A DNA stretch of 64,000 nt from Tritonibacter aquimaris (GCF_009617595.1 NZ_WIXK01000005.1:310001-374000); one strand, 5' to 3'. Positions 44,828 through 54,188 are shown, numbered from the stretch's first letter. Translations and numbers: made by a program. Notes: a model not told the origin generated them from the sequence alone.

Positions 44828-45729
44828 GCTTCTGCTGGCTGTGTGAGGCTGACCTGGCGTTCGCGCCAGACCGCATAAAGCCCAGCCGCCATTGTGACCA
44901 TGATGCCCAGACCCGCCAATGTGTTGGGGAATTGGTTGAACACCAACCAGCCGATCAACGTGGCAATCGGGATCTCAAGATATTGCATCGGGGCTAGCGT
45001 AGCTGAAGGCGCATAGCGCAGGCTCCAGGTCATCAGCAGGTGCGCAAGCGTTCCCAGAATACCAATGGAGAGCAGCAACCCCCATTGTTGTTGTGTTGGA
45101 GCCGGAAGTTGCAGTGCGTCAACCTGCCAGTTTTGCCCAACGCCTAGGATTGGGATCAACAATACGCAGGCAACAACGCCGGACACCGCCTGCAAACCCA
45201 AAGGATCGGTGGCTTTGGCGACCTTACGTGTGATCAAAACAAAGAGTGCAAAAATCACAGCTGTTGCAACAGGCCAGAGTGCGGGTAGCCCCACATCGAC
45301 AAAGCTTGGCTGTACCACCATCAATGTACCAAGAAACCCAACCGCGCAGGCGCCCAGTCGATGGGGGCCGATGGCTTCTTGCAGAAAGATACGCCCCAAA
45401 AGCAGCAGGATAAACGGGCAGACAAAGGCAATCGCCACCGCATCGGCCAGCGGGAGATACTGCAAACCGGTGAACATGGTTGCAATGCCCAGCATGTGTA
45501 AAACTGTACGTAGCACCACAAGGCCCATCAATCCCGCCGGAATACGCCAATGGCGTTTGCTGATCCAGATCAGCGGAAACAGGATCAAACTCTGTATAAA
45601 AAAGCGGACGAGCAGAACTTCTCCAAGCGGGGTATCGCTTAGCAGTTTGGCTACGGCATCCCCCATGGGGGCAACCAGGCAAAAACCAAACATGAGGGCA
45701 ATGCCACGGACTGGACGGTCAACTATCAT
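44824..45729 (-). CDS. EamA/DMT-family transporter
   Basis: A 301-aa, ten-helix transporter with two EamA repeats; the first contains RFFIQSLILFPL and FTGLQYLPLADAVAIAFVCPF. Substrate unknown, possibly a metabolite exporter. Its 3' end overlaps the thiamine pyrophosphokinase gene by four bases, with no room for a terminator between. It is the second DMT transporter of the window. Confidence 0.88.
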   Translation of the reverse strand: MIVDRPVRGIALMFGFCLVAPMGDAVAKLLSDTPLGEVLLVRFFIQSLILFPLIWISKRHWRIPAGLMGLVVLRTVLHMLGIATMFTGLQYLPLADAVAIAFVCPFILLLLGRIFLQEAIGPHRLGACAVGFLGTLMVVQPSFVDVGLPALWPVATAVIFALFVLITRKVAKATDPLGLQAVSGVVACVLLIPILGVGQNWQVDALQLPAPTQQQWGLLLSIGILGTLAHLLMTWSLRYAPSATLAPMQYLEIPIATLIGWLVFNQFPNTLAGLGIMVTMAAGLYAVWRERQVSLTQPAEA

Positions 45730-45807
45730 GAACGCACGCTAGCGAGTTAGAATTTTCCAAACAAGCAAAAGTTGTTCATGTTACATATGTATTAGGCCCG
45801 ACTGTAA

Positions 45808-45841
45808 GTATGCCCAGGCTGCTTGCACAGTCTGGGCATAC
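45808..45841 (-). terminator. Hairpin downstream of sdaA
   Basis: Perfect 10-bp arms GTATGCCCAG/CTGGGCATAC around a 14-base loop, about 33 bases past the sdaA stop. No clear T-run, so it may act as an RNA 3' end rather than a strict terminator. Confidence 0.5.
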
Positions 45842-45873
45842 CTATTCTTAAGGTTGGTGAAGGTCCGTGTGGA

Positions 45874-47247
45874 TCAGCAGTTAGGAATATTCACCGCAAG
45901 CCCGCCAAGCGAGGTTTCCTTATATTTTTCATGCATGTCTGCCCCGGTCTGGCGCATGGTCTCAATCACGGAATCCAGCGGAACAAAATGCTCCCCATCG
46001 CCGCGCAGGGCAAGTGAGGCGGCCGAAACCGCTTTGATCGCGCCAAGCCCATTGCGTTCAATGCAGGGTACCTGAACCAGACCGGCAACCGGATCGCAGG
46101 TCATGCCCAGGTGGTGTTCAAGTGCGATCTCTGCTGCGTTTTCCACCTGTTCCGGCGTGCCGCCCATAACGGCACAAAGCCCGGCAGCCGCCATGGCCGA
46201 GGCAGAACCAACTTCGGCCTGACAGCCTGCTTCCGCGCCAGAAATTGACGCATTGAATTTCACCAACCCACCAATGGCTGCGGCGGTGAGCAGGAAATCT
46301 TCGATATGGCGTTCAGATGCGCCGGGCACGTGATCAAGGTAGTAGCGGATCACCGCAGGCAGCACGCCCGCCGCGCCATTGGTGGGGGCGGTGACAACCT
46401 GACCACCTGCCGCGTTTTCTTCGTTCACGGCCATGGCATAGACGCTCATCCAGTCGTTGACGGTGTGCGGCGCAACCAGGTTCATGCCACGTTCCGCCAG
46501 AAGTGTTTCATGGATCTTCTTCGCGCGTCTGCGCACGTTAAGCCCGCCGGGCAGGATGCCGTCGCGTTCAAGCCCGCGGTTGATACAATCATTCATCACC
46601 TGCCACAGGCGTTTGGTGCCCGTTTTCAGATGGGTTGCATCCTGACGTGACAGCTCATTGGCGCGTTTCATTTCGGCGATGGATTTGCCGCTCGCCTTGG
46701 CCATCTTCAGCATTTCCAAAGCCGATTTGAACGGGAAGGGTACTGGCGCACCGTCATCAGTGTCTCCCCCATGGGCCAGCTCATCCTCGGTCAGTACAAA
46801 GCCGCCCCCAATGGAATAGAACACCTCCTGCATGACCACATCGCCTTCGGCGTCGGTGGCCATCAGGATCATGCCATTGGCGTGGCCCGGCAGCGCGCGA
46901 TCATAGTCAAAGATCAGATCAGTTTTGGGGTTAAAGCGCAGTTTCGGCAGATCCGGTGGACACAGCTGGTGCGTCTTGGCTAGCTCGGCCAGGCAGGCTT
47001 CGGCCTTGTCATCATCATAGCTGTCGAGTTCAAACCCCGCGAGCCCCAGGATAGTGGCGCGGTCAGTTGCGTGGCCCACGCCGGTAAAGGCAAGCGATCC
47101 ATGCAGCGAGGCCTTGAGGCCAGCGGGTTCAAACGGCGCTTCGCGGATCATCTGCAAGAACCGTGCGGCGGCCACCATAGGGCCCATCGTGTGCGAAGAC
47201 GACGGGCCGATGCCCACTTTGAACATGTCAAAAACGGAGAGAAACAT
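45874..47247 (-). CDS. sdaA: L-serine ammonia-lyase (L-serine dehydratase), Fe-S dependent
   Basis: A 457-aa single-chain L-serine dehydratase that deaminates serine to pyruvate. It starts MFLSVFDMFKVGIGPSSSHTMGPM, with the family SSHTMGP motif, and has cysteines in the C-terminal half that fit a 4Fe-4S cluster (SGAEAGCQAEVG, GLCAVMGG, MTCDPVAG). Its ATG overlaps the stop of the GST gene upstream (TAATG), so the two form a translationally coupled operon. The four-residue-shifted upstream frame is not used because of this overlap. Confidence 0.96.
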   Translation of the reverse strand: MFLSVFDMFKVGIGPSSSHTMGPMVAAARFLQMIREAPFEPAGLKASLHGSLAFTGVGHATDRATILGLAGFELDSYDDDKAEACLAELAKTHQLCPPDLPKLRFNPKTDLIFDYDRALPGHANGMILMATDAEGDVVMQEVFYSIGGGFVLTEDELAHGGDTDDGAPVPFPFKSALEMLKMAKASGKSIAEMKRANELSRQDATHLKTGTKRLWQVMNDCINRGLERDGILPGGLNVRRRAKKIHETLLAERGMNLVAPHTVNDWMSVYAMAVNEENAAGGQVVTAPTNGAAGVLPAVIRYYLDHVPGASERHIEDFLLTAAAIGGLVKFNASISGAEAGCQAEVGSASAMAAAGLCAVMGGTPEQVENAAEIALEHHLGMTCDPVAGLVQVPCIERNGLGAIKAVSAASLALRGDGEHFVPLDSVIETMRQTGADMHEKYKETSLGGLAVNIPNC

Positions 47248-47942
47248 TAAAGAGCGGCTCCTTCTGGCGGGCAAGCATAGTGCGGCATGCTAAAGGGGGT
47301 GGGGCCGAGGCCCTCGGCGTCAATTGCGGCGCGGACTGCGGCGCGGTGTTCCAGGCGTTCACATAAGGCATGAAGCGCCGGATAATCGGTGAGGTCGAAC
47401 CAGCCGGTTTCCCCCTGCGGATAGAGCGCGGACCAACGCAGGCAGGTGGCAACATAGTAATCCAGAACCGAAAGCCTGTCTGCCCCGAGGATGCTGGAGT
47501 TCCCTGCAAGCTCATCGAGCAGCCCAAGATGCGTCTGCAGTCGGGCGGACGTGCGTTTGCGCAATTCCGGCTGCGTGTCTTCGGGCCCGTAGCGATGCAG
47601 GTAGAACTGCATGATCAGGTCTGGGTGCAGCGTGTTTGAGATGAAAAACAACCATTTGAGGAACGCAGGCCGGTCTTTTTCGCCACTTTGAGGCGCCAAT
47701 GCCTGATGCGTTTCGCTCAGATAAAGCAAGATTGCGCCAACTTCAGAAATGGTCCCATCTGGCGTCTCCAGCGCGGGGATCTTACCGCTCGGGTTCACGG
47801 CGAGATATTCCGGCGATTTCTGCGCCGAAACCGTGCGGTCCACCAAATGGGTCTCATAGGGCAGCTGTAGCTCTTCCAGCACCAAGCGAATGATCAGCGA
47901 GGCGTTGTCTGGAGCATAAAAGAGGCGATAGCTGGGTTTCAT
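47247..47942 (-). CDS. Glutathione S-transferase
   Basis: A 231-aa cytosolic GST. The N-terminal thioredoxin-like domain (about 1-80) has the NPSGKIPALETPDG motif with cis-Pro; the C-terminal helical domain follows. It conjugates or isomerises with glutathione; substrate unknown. It is the first gene of the GST-sdaA operon. A 16-base perfect palindrome lies about 49 bases before its start and may be an operator. Confidence 0.92.
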   Translation of the reverse strand: MKPSYRLFYAPDNASLIIRLVLEELQLPYETHLVDRTVSAQKSPEYLAVNPSGKIPALETPDGTISEVGAILLYLSETHQALAPQSGEKDRPAFLKWLFFISNTLHPDLIMQFYLHRYGPEDTQPELRKRTSARLQTHLGLLDELAGNSSILGADRLSVLDYYVATCLRWSALYPQGETGWFDLTDYPALHALCERLEHRAAVRAAIDAEGLGPTPFSMPHYACPPEGAAL

Positions 47943-48300
47943 GTGATTACCCTACTCAACGGCGTGCAGGTGGTATGGTTTGTTTGCGACGTTTCCTATA
48001 GGAAACACGTACAGTTTTTACGCTTCATTGCAAGGGTGGTTTCGCTTAGGGCTTTGCCCAAAGCGATCGGCGCTACACCGTTTGCGTGCCGTTCAAGCCA
48101 ACGATGAGTTGGGCCTATGGGGGGCAGGCTCTTGGAAGGGGGACTGGGGGTCTATGCAGGCGCATAGGTGACTGCCTGCAAAAGGGCACACGCATATATT
48201 TGGTATATCGTATTTTTGCGTATAGCGCTCCTATGAGTGCTCGCTTGAGAGGCTATAAACGCCTATGTATCAATTGACAGCAAGCGATGGAGTATACGCG
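47943..48300. other. Intergenic region between the GST-sdaA operon and rpiA
   Basis: A 358-base gap between divergent units. It carries the palindrome at 47991-48006 and an AT-rich stretch (about 48185-48240) that probably holds the rpiA promoter. No gene is seen. Confidence 0.5.
47991..48006. promoter_or_regulatory. Perfect palindrome, candidate operator
   Basis: GTTTCCTATAGGAAAC, 16 bases, exact dyad symmetry, 49 bases upstream of the GST start. The site includes TATAGG, which could be a -10 element. Confidence 0.45.
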
Positions 48301-49089
48301 ATGAGCAGCGATCTTTCCCCTATCGACAAGGCAAAATTTGTCGCAGCCAAACGGGCGGCAGATATGGTGGAAGATGGTATGCGACTGGGGCTGGGCACCG
48401 GGTCTACCACCGCTTGGCTTGTGCGGTGTCTGGCACAAATGGTGCAAGAGGATGGGCTGAGGATTTCAGCGGTGCCAACCTCAGCACGCACGGCCAATAT
48501 GGCGCGCGAGCTTGGTCTCAACGTGGTCACATTGGATGATGCCAAGTGGCTGGATCTTACCATCGATGGAGCAGATGAGTTTGATCATGATCTCAACCTG
48601 ATCAAAGGTGGCGGTGGCGCGCACCTGCAGGAAAAGATCGTTGCAACCGCGTCTGATCAGATGGTGGTGATTGCCGATGCGGGCAAGGCTGTTGATACGC
48701 TTGGCGCTTTTCCCTTGCCGGTTGAGGTGCTGCCTTTTGGTTGGCAGACCAGCCAGGCCCTCTTGGAAGAGACGCTGGTCTCGATGGATGTTTTGGGGCG
48801 CACGTCCACGCTGCGGATGAACGGTTCTGATCCATTTATTAGTGATGAGGGCAATTATATCCTAGATCTCCACCTCAATCGGATCGGCAATGCCCGCCAG
48901 CTGGCGTTGGTGCTCAATCAAATCCCCGGGGTGATCGAGAACGGCCTCTTCATCGATATCTGCGACCGGGTGGTGATCGGTCACGGCGATGGCACAGTGG
49001 TGGTGCGTGACATAAATGAAGGCACCGAGGAGCGGGATCGGCTTGATTTTGCAGAAGAAGACAATCTGTTTGGTGATTTGATCGACTGA
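48301..49089 (+). CDS. rpiA: Ribose-5-phosphate isomerase A
   Basis: A 262-aa enzyme interconverting ribose 5-phosphate and ribulose 5-phosphate. It contains LGLGTGSTTAWLV near residue 33, the TIDGADEFD motif with the catalytic-region Asp, and KGGGGAHLQEKIVA. The start MSSDLSPIDKA was chosen over a start 12 codons upstream because GGAG precedes it. It is monocistronic and diverges from the GST-sdaA operon. Confidence 0.97.
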   Translation: MSSDLSPIDKAKFVAAKRAADMVEDGMRLGLGTGSTTAWLVRCLAQMVQEDGLRISAVPTSARTANMARELGLNVVTLDDAKWLDLTIDGADEFDHDLNLIKGGGGAHLQEKIVATASDQMVVIADAGKAVDTLGAFPLPVEVLPFGWQTSQALLEETLVSMDVLGRTSTLRMNGSDPFISDEGNYILDLHLNRIGNARQLALVLNQIPGVIENGLFIDICDRVVIGHGDGTVVVRDINEGTEERDRLDFAEEDNLFGDLID

Positions 49090-49339
49090 ACAGATGTGTA
49101 GGGGCCTGTTTTGTACTCCGAGCGCAGTTGCAAGTTTGGCTTGCGGGGGCAGCTGCGCATATTGGCCTGCCTCTGTATCGGTTCAACGTGAGTGGTGCGC
49201 GCACCTGGTGCAGTGTTTCTGTGTCACACCAGTGGGATAATTTCCTTAATCTGTGAAATTGATCATCTTTTAGTTGTAATTACCTGTGTCATTTTTCATG
49301 ATGAGGCACTTGTAGTAAAGTGATCGTCGTGCCGAGCTA

Positions 49340-49903
49340 ATGCCTTCTCATCCCACAAAAAAACACAAAGACGCACCACAAGTTGTTGTGACGCGGCACC
49401 GCGGTGGTCTGCAGATGTGGTTATTGATCTTTTGCGCAGTGCTTTGGGTCGGGCTCTTTTTGCTACAACTCTATTTTGTGTCCATGCATGGTACGGAGTG
49501 GGCGCCGGATCGCATTGCCGTTTTGGGTTGGCTTGTGGGGGCCGCGATCATCGGGGTGCAGTATCATCTGCTCCCGGGTTCGGGGCCTGAAACAGTATTG
49601 ATCGTGTCAGATTTTGGCATTCAATCCGCAAATCACCACTGGAATGGCATGTGGGTGCGCTGGCGGGATGTGGCCTGTATCGAGGCCTATGATCCGCGTC
49701 GGGGCGGGTTGCGCTCTCCTGCGAAGCTTGTGTTCTGGGATAACGACGGCAACCGCGCCAGCCTGCCGCTGATTATGCCTGAGCGCGACAATGCACAGCG
49801 GCGCGCGTTTTTTGCCGCGCTCAACCACTATTGGCCGGGCTGGGATCGCCCCTGCAGCCAGCAGCCCAGAGGGCGATGTGACAGGCCGCATGATCTGCAC
49901 TGA
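49340..49903 (+). CDS. Hypothetical membrane protein
   Basis: A 187-aa protein: a basic N-terminus, two transmembrane helices (about 26-48 and 58-76), then a cytosolic or periplasmic domain with VLIVSDFGIQSANHHWNGMWVRWRDV, which recalls PH-like (bPH2) domain membrane proteins. No firm family. The ribosome binding site is weak, so the start is uncertain. A 250-base gap without a recognised gene precedes it. Confidence 0.6.
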   Translation: MPSHPTKKHKDAPQVVVTRHRGGLQMWLLIFCAVLWVGLFLLQLYFVSMHGTEWAPDRIAVLGWLVGAAIIGVQYHLLPGSGPETVLIVSDFGIQSANHHWNGMWVRWRDVACIEAYDPRRGGLRSPAKLVFWDNDGNRASLPLIMPERDNAQRRAFFAALNHYWPGWDRPCSQQPRGRCDRPHDLH

Positions 49904-50079
49904 GGTGCAGATTTTTACATCCTCTTCACAAGTTTGCGACTATCTGGGCAAAACACAGCGTTAAATCTGGTGCATTGGCTGCAGCTGGTTGAAACCTGGG
50001 TCAAAACGCCCAACTGGGCGTATGGCAATTGGTGTTCCAGTGTGGGATACGTCTATAGGACTTTGAAGGGGCAATGGTC

Positions 50080-51435
50080 ATGAGCTTTGACTACGATCTG
50101 TTTGTAATTGGTGGCGGTTCCGGTGGTGTGCGCGCGGCGCGGGTGGCTGCTGGTGGTGGCGCCAAGGTCGGCCTCGCCGAAGAGAGCCGCTATGGCGGCA
50201 CCTGCGTTATTCGCGGCTGTGTGCCAAAAAAACTGATGGTTTACGCCTCTGAGTATCCAAGCATGGTCGAAGATGGTCGTGCCTATGGCTGGGACATCAC
50301 CGAAAACGGTTTCGACTGGAATGCGTTCAGCGGCAAATTGAATGCCGAGCTTGACCGGTTGGAAGGGATCTACCGCAACCTTTTGGCCAATTCCGGCGTG
50401 GAAAGTCATGATCAGCGGGCCAAGCTGTTTGATGCACATACCGTTGAACTGGCGGATGGCACCAAAAAAACTGCCAAACATATTCTGGTGGCAACAGGCG
50501 GCTGGCCAACAGTTCCTGAATTCCCCGGTCATGAGCTGGCGATCACCTCAAATGAGATCTTCCATCTGAAACAGCTGCCCGAAAACATCCTGATCGTGGG
50601 CGGCGGCTATATCGCATCTGAATTTGCAGGCATCATGAATGGGTTGGGTGTTAAAACCACGCAGTTCTATCGCGGCCCACAAATTCTGCGCGGCTTTGAC
50701 GATGAGGCGCGCAACACCGTTGCCGCGGGCATGATCGAAGCAGGCGTTGATCTCCAGGTTGAGACTAATGTGGTCTCCATGGTGAAAGACGGCGACAAGA
50801 TCCGCGTCACCGATACTAAGGGGCGCGAAACCAGCTTTGATGTGGTGATGTATGCCACCGGTCGCGCACCCAATTCCAACGGGCTTGGCCTTGAAGAACT
50901 GGGGGTTGAGCTTGGCTCAAAAGGTGAGGTTAAGGTTGATGCCTATAGTCAGACCAAAGTGCCTTCGATCTATGCGGTGGGTGATGTGACGGACCGTGCA
51001 AACCTCACCCCGGTTGCGATCCGCGAAGGCATGGCTTTTGTCGAAACCGTGTTCAACGGCAACCCCACCAGCCCGGATCACGATCTGATCCCAACGGCGA
51101 TCTTTACCCAGCCAGAAATGGGCACCGTGGGCCTTTCAGAAGAAGACGCGGCCAAACAGGAGCCGATCGAGGTCTATTCCACCTCATTCAAGCCAATGCA
51201 GCAAAGCTTTGCTGGGCGTGCAGCCAAGGTGATGATGAAACTGGTGGTTTCCAAGGCCTCGCGTAAGGTGCTGGGATGTCACATTGTTGCGCCGGGCGCG
51301 GGTGAGATGATCCAGCTTGCGGGTATCGCCGTAAAAATGGGCGCAACCAAAGAAGATTTTGATCGTACTGTTGCAGTTCACCCAACCATGTCGGAAGAAC
51401 TGGTAACAATGAAAACACCGGTGCGTGAAACTTGA
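50080..51435 (+). CDS. gor: Glutathione-disulfide reductase
   Basis: A 451-aa FAD disulfide oxidoreductase. It has the FAD-binding GGGSGG at residues 11-16, redox cysteines Cys42 and Cys47 (GGTCVIRGCVPKK), the NADP-binding GGGYIASEFAG, and the catalytic His in the HPTMSEEL tail. It regenerates GSH with NADPH. ATG 50080 gives a better spaced ribosome binding site than the ATG six bases upstream. A nested inverted repeat separates it from hflK. Confidence 0.95.
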   Translation: MSFDYDLFVIGGGSGGVRAARVAAGGGAKVGLAEESRYGGTCVIRGCVPKKLMVYASEYPSMVEDGRAYGWDITENGFDWNAFSGKLNAELDRLEGIYRNLLANSGVESHDQRAKLFDAHTVELADGTKKTAKHILVATGGWPTVPEFPGHELAITSNEIFHLKQLPENILIVGGGYIASEFAGIMNGLGVKTTQFYRGPQILRGFDDEARNTVAAGMIEAGVDLQVETNVVSMVKDGDKIRVTDTKGRETSFDVVMYATGRAPNSNGLGLEELGVELGSKGEVKVDAYSQTKVPSIYAVGDVTDRANLTPVAIREGMAFVETVFNGNPTSPDHDLIPTAIFTQPEMGTVGLSEEDAAKQEPIEVYSTSFKPMQQSFAGRAAKVMMKLVVSKASRKVLGCHIVAPGAGEMIQLAGIAVKMGATKEDFDRTVAVHPTMSEELVTMKTPVRET

Positions 51436-51450
51436 AAATTGAAAAAAAAC

Positions 51451-51497
51451 GTTCAGGTTACAGAGAGGCCGCCATGCGGGCGGCCAATCACCTGAAC
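51451..51497. repeat. Nested inverted repeat between gor and hflK
   Basis: Outer arms GTTCAGGT and ACCTGAAC (51451-51458 and 51490-51497), inner arms GGCCGCC and GGCGGCC (51467-51473 and 51478-51484). There is no T-run after it. It could be a 5'-leader structure of hflK or a protein site. Confidence 0.6.
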
Positions 51498-51525
51498 GGT
51501 GGAACTCTTAAGGGATAGGAGACAT

Positions 51526-52677
51526 ATGGCGGGCAATAATGGTGGCCCCTGGGGCGGCGGAGGCTCTTCTGGGGGAGGTAACCGGGGCAATAACAACGGA
51601 GGCGGCAACAACAATGGTGGCCGTCGCCCGGATGATCCCCAGATCCCCGAAATCGATGAGCTGATGAAAAAAGGCCAAGAGCAGCTGCGCGTCCTGATGG
51701 GCGGTCGCGGCGGCGGAAACGGCGGCGGCTCACGTGGTGGTAATGGCGGCGGTGGTGCTCCACTGTTTACCAAAGGCACCGCTGCACTTGGTGCGGTTGT
51801 CGCGGCCGGTCTCTGGATCTTTGGCAGCATCTACACCGTGAAACCAGAAGAACAATCGGTTGAATTGTTCCTGGGTGAATATTCACAAACTGGCCAGCCT
51901 GGTCTGAACTTTGCGCCCTGGCCTCTGGTTACGCGCGAAGTGCTGCAGGTTCGGGTTGAGCAGGTCGAAAACATCGGCGCAGGCTCGCGTGGTTCTGACG
52001 CCGGCTTGATGCTGACCGGGGATGAAAACATCATTGATGTGGATTTCCAGGTGGTTTGGAATATTTCGGATCCAGCGAAGTTCCTGTTCAACCTTCGGGA
52101 TGCGCAGACAACGATTAACGCGGTTTCTGAATCGGCAATGCGTGAAATTATCGCCCAGTCCGAACTTGCACCGATCCTCAACCGCGACCGTGGTGTGATC
52201 CGTGACCGTCTGGAAGAACTCATTCAGGCTACGCTGGATAGCTACGATTCCGGTGTGAACATCGTCCGGGTTAACTTCGATGGCGCCGATCCGCCAGAAC
52301 CGGTAAAAGATGCCTTCCGCGAAGTGCAATCTGCTGGTCAGGAACGCGACCGTCTGGAAAAGCAGGCTGATGCCTATGCCAACCGCAAACTCGCGGCGGC
52401 ACGTGGTCAGGCTGCGCAGACTCTGGAAGAAGCCGAAGCCTACCGTGCACGCGTTGTGAACGAAGCTTCGGGTGAAGCCAGCCGTTTCACCGCGGTTCTG
52501 GAAGAATACACCAAGGCGCCAGAAGTTACGCGCAAGCGTCTTTATCTGGAAACCATGGAAGAGGTTCTTGGCCGGGTCGACAAGATCATCCTGGATGAGA
52601 ACTCAGGCGGAAACTCTGGCATTGTGCCTTACCTGCCGCTCAATGAACTGCGCCGTTCTGGCTCGGAGGGCAACTGA
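51526..52677 (+). CDS. hflK: HflK, protease FtsH modulator (SPFH protein)
   Basis: A 383-aa membrane-bound band-7 protein. The N-terminus is very Gly/Asn-rich (about 1-80), then one transmembrane helix, then the SPFH domain and a coiled tail. HflK and HflC form a cage around FtsH and regulate it. AGGAGA precedes ATG 51526; the nine-codon upstream extension is not used. The stop overlaps the hflC start (TGATG). The Gly-rich N-terminal tail is longer than in E. coli. Confidence 0.96.
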   Translation: MAGNNGGPWGGGGSSGGGNRGNNNGGGNNNGGRRPDDPQIPEIDELMKKGQEQLRVLMGGRGGGNGGGSRGGNGGGGAPLFTKGTAALGAVVAAGLWIFGSIYTVKPEEQSVELFLGEYSQTGQPGLNFAPWPLVTREVLQVRVEQVENIGAGSRGSDAGLMLTGDENIIDVDFQVVWNISDPAKFLFNLRDAQTTINAVSESAMREIIAQSELAPILNRDRGVIRDRLEELIQATLDSYDSGVNIVRVNFDGADPPEPVKDAFREVQSAGQERDRLEKQADAYANRKLAAARGQAAQTLEEAEAYRARVVNEASGEASRFTAVLEEYTKAPEVTRKRLYLETMEEVLGRVDKIILDENSGGNSGIVPYLPLNELRRSGSEGN

Positions 52678-53552
52678 TGCGTAAATCTAATCTGTTGATC
52701 GTTCTCCTTGCTGGGGCGCTGTTCCTGGCTCTGTCTTCGATCTTTATCGTGGACGAACGCCAAAAGGCGCTGGTACTGCGTTTTGGTCGTGTGGTTCAGG
52801 TTCAGGAAGATCCGGGGCTTGCGTTTAAAGCGCCGTTTATCGATGAGGTCGTGCGCTATGACGACCGCATCCTGAGCCTCGAAGTTGGCCCGCTGGAAAT
52901 CACCCCGCTTGATGATCGTCGTCTGGTGGTGGATGCATTCTCACGCTACCGCATTTCAGATGTAGATGCATTCCGTCAGGCGGTTGCGGGCGAAGGTGTC
53001 TTTGGTGCGGAACGTCGTCTGGACAAGATCATGCGTGACCAAACGCGTGAAGTTCTGGGTTCTGTAAGCTCAAACGACATCCTGTCTTCTGATCGTGCCG
53101 CGCTTATGCTGCGGATCCGCAACGGTGCAATTGCACAGGCGCGCTCTCTGGGCCTTGAGGTGATCGACGTGCGCCTGAAACGCACCGACTTGCCGCAAGC
53201 CAACCTGGAAGCCACCTTTGCCCGTATGCGTGCAGAACGGGAACGTGAAGCCGCAGACGAGATCGCCCGTGGTGAAGAAGCAGCCCAGCGTGTACGCGCA
53301 CAGGCGGATCGTACCGAGGTTGAGCTGGTCTCTGAGGCCGAACGCGAAGCCGAGGTCATTCGCGGTGAAGCGGATGCGCAGCGCAACGGCATCTTTGCCG
53401 AGGCCTATGGTGCGGATGCGGAATTCTTTGAATTCTATCGCTCGCTCAATGCTTATTCCGCGGCGCTGCAATCTGGAAACTCTTCTATGGTGCTGTCACC
53501 TGACAGTGAGTTCTTCAACTATTTGAAGTCTGCGACAGGCAACGGCCAGTAA
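52677..53552 (+). CDS. hflC: HflC, protease FtsH modulator (SPFH protein)
   Basis: A 291-aa partner of HflK: a signal-anchor helix at the N-terminus (about 5-25), the SPFH domain starting VDERQKALVLRFGRV, then an Ala/Glu/Arg-rich coiled coil. It overlaps hflK by one base (TGATG), so the pair is cotranslated. A strong terminator follows. Confidence 0.96.
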   Translation: MRKSNLLIVLLAGALFLALSSIFIVDERQKALVLRFGRVVQVQEDPGLAFKAPFIDEVVRYDDRILSLEVGPLEITPLDDRRLVVDAFSRYRISDVDAFRQAVAGEGVFGAERRLDKIMRDQTREVLGSVSSNDILSSDRAALMLRIRNGAIAQARSLGLEVIDVRLKRTDLPQANLEATFARMRAEREREAADEIARGEEAAQRVRAQADRTEVELVSEAEREAEVIRGEADAQRNGIFAEAYGADAEFFEFYRSLNAYSAALQSGNSSMVLSPDSEFFNYLKSATGNGQ

Positions 53553-53576
53553 GGCTTCACCAGTTTTGAATGTTTG

Positions 53577-53607
53577 AACCGGCCCCGTTTGGGGGCCGGT
53601 TTTTTTG
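53577..53607 (+). terminator. Rho-independent terminator of hflKC
   Basis: Perfect 10-bp stem AACCGGCCCC/GGGGCCGGTT with a short loop, then a run of T's. Confidence 0.9.
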
Positions 53608-53708
53608 TCGCAATTGCATCTGCGGGGATCATCCCCATTTCGCGGTGAAAGGGCGTGAGGCATGAATTGGCGCTGCCCGTTTTTTATGTGTTTTAGGAGG
53701 TATATGGC

Positions 53709-54188
53709 ATGGGCGCGACAAACATACAGGAGATCAGCTACCCGCTGCCGAGCAGGCATTTGGAACAAGCCAATTGGGTTGATTGTTTCGAAGTCAAAAG
53801 CGGAGAGGCGGGTATGGATGCGACCAGAGCTGTTGCGCGCATCTTTGATGCGCCACCGCCGCGTTGGGTGCGTGCCCTCACCAGTTTGCGCAATAAAATC
53901 GTGGGCCTGGTTGGGCTAGAGGGCGGTGAAATCTCAATCGATGGGGAAAAACTGGGCGCTTTTCCCGTCTTGTATCGCGGGCCAGATGCGGTGGTTTGTG
54001 GCTTTGACGACTGGCATCTGGATTTCCGTGTTGTGGTGGAAACCCCCAAAAACGGTGCGGATCAGCGGGTGCGATTGGCCACATTGGTGCGGCGTAAACA
54101 TTGGTTTGGATATGTCTATCTCTTTCTGATCACCCCATTTCATAAGGCGATTGCGCGTACATTGCTGTTGCGGGCAGCGCAGCCTTGA
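53709..54188 (+). CDS. DUF2867 family protein
   Basis: A 159-aa soluble protein. The C-terminal half has the DUF2867 pattern LDFRVVVE, TLVRRKHWFGYVYLFLITPFHKAIARTLL. Function unknown. AGGAGG precedes the ATG. It lies between hflC and degP, separated from each by more than 150 bases and by a terminator, so it is probably an independent unit. Confidence 0.82.
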   Translation: MGATNIQEISYPLPSRHLEQANWVDCFEVKSGEAGMDATRAVARIFDAPPPRWVRALTSLRNKIVGLVGLEGGEISIDGEKLGAFPVLYRGPDAVVCGFDDWHLDFRVVVETPKNGADQRVRLATLVRRKHWFGYVYLFLITPFHKAIARTLLLRAAQP

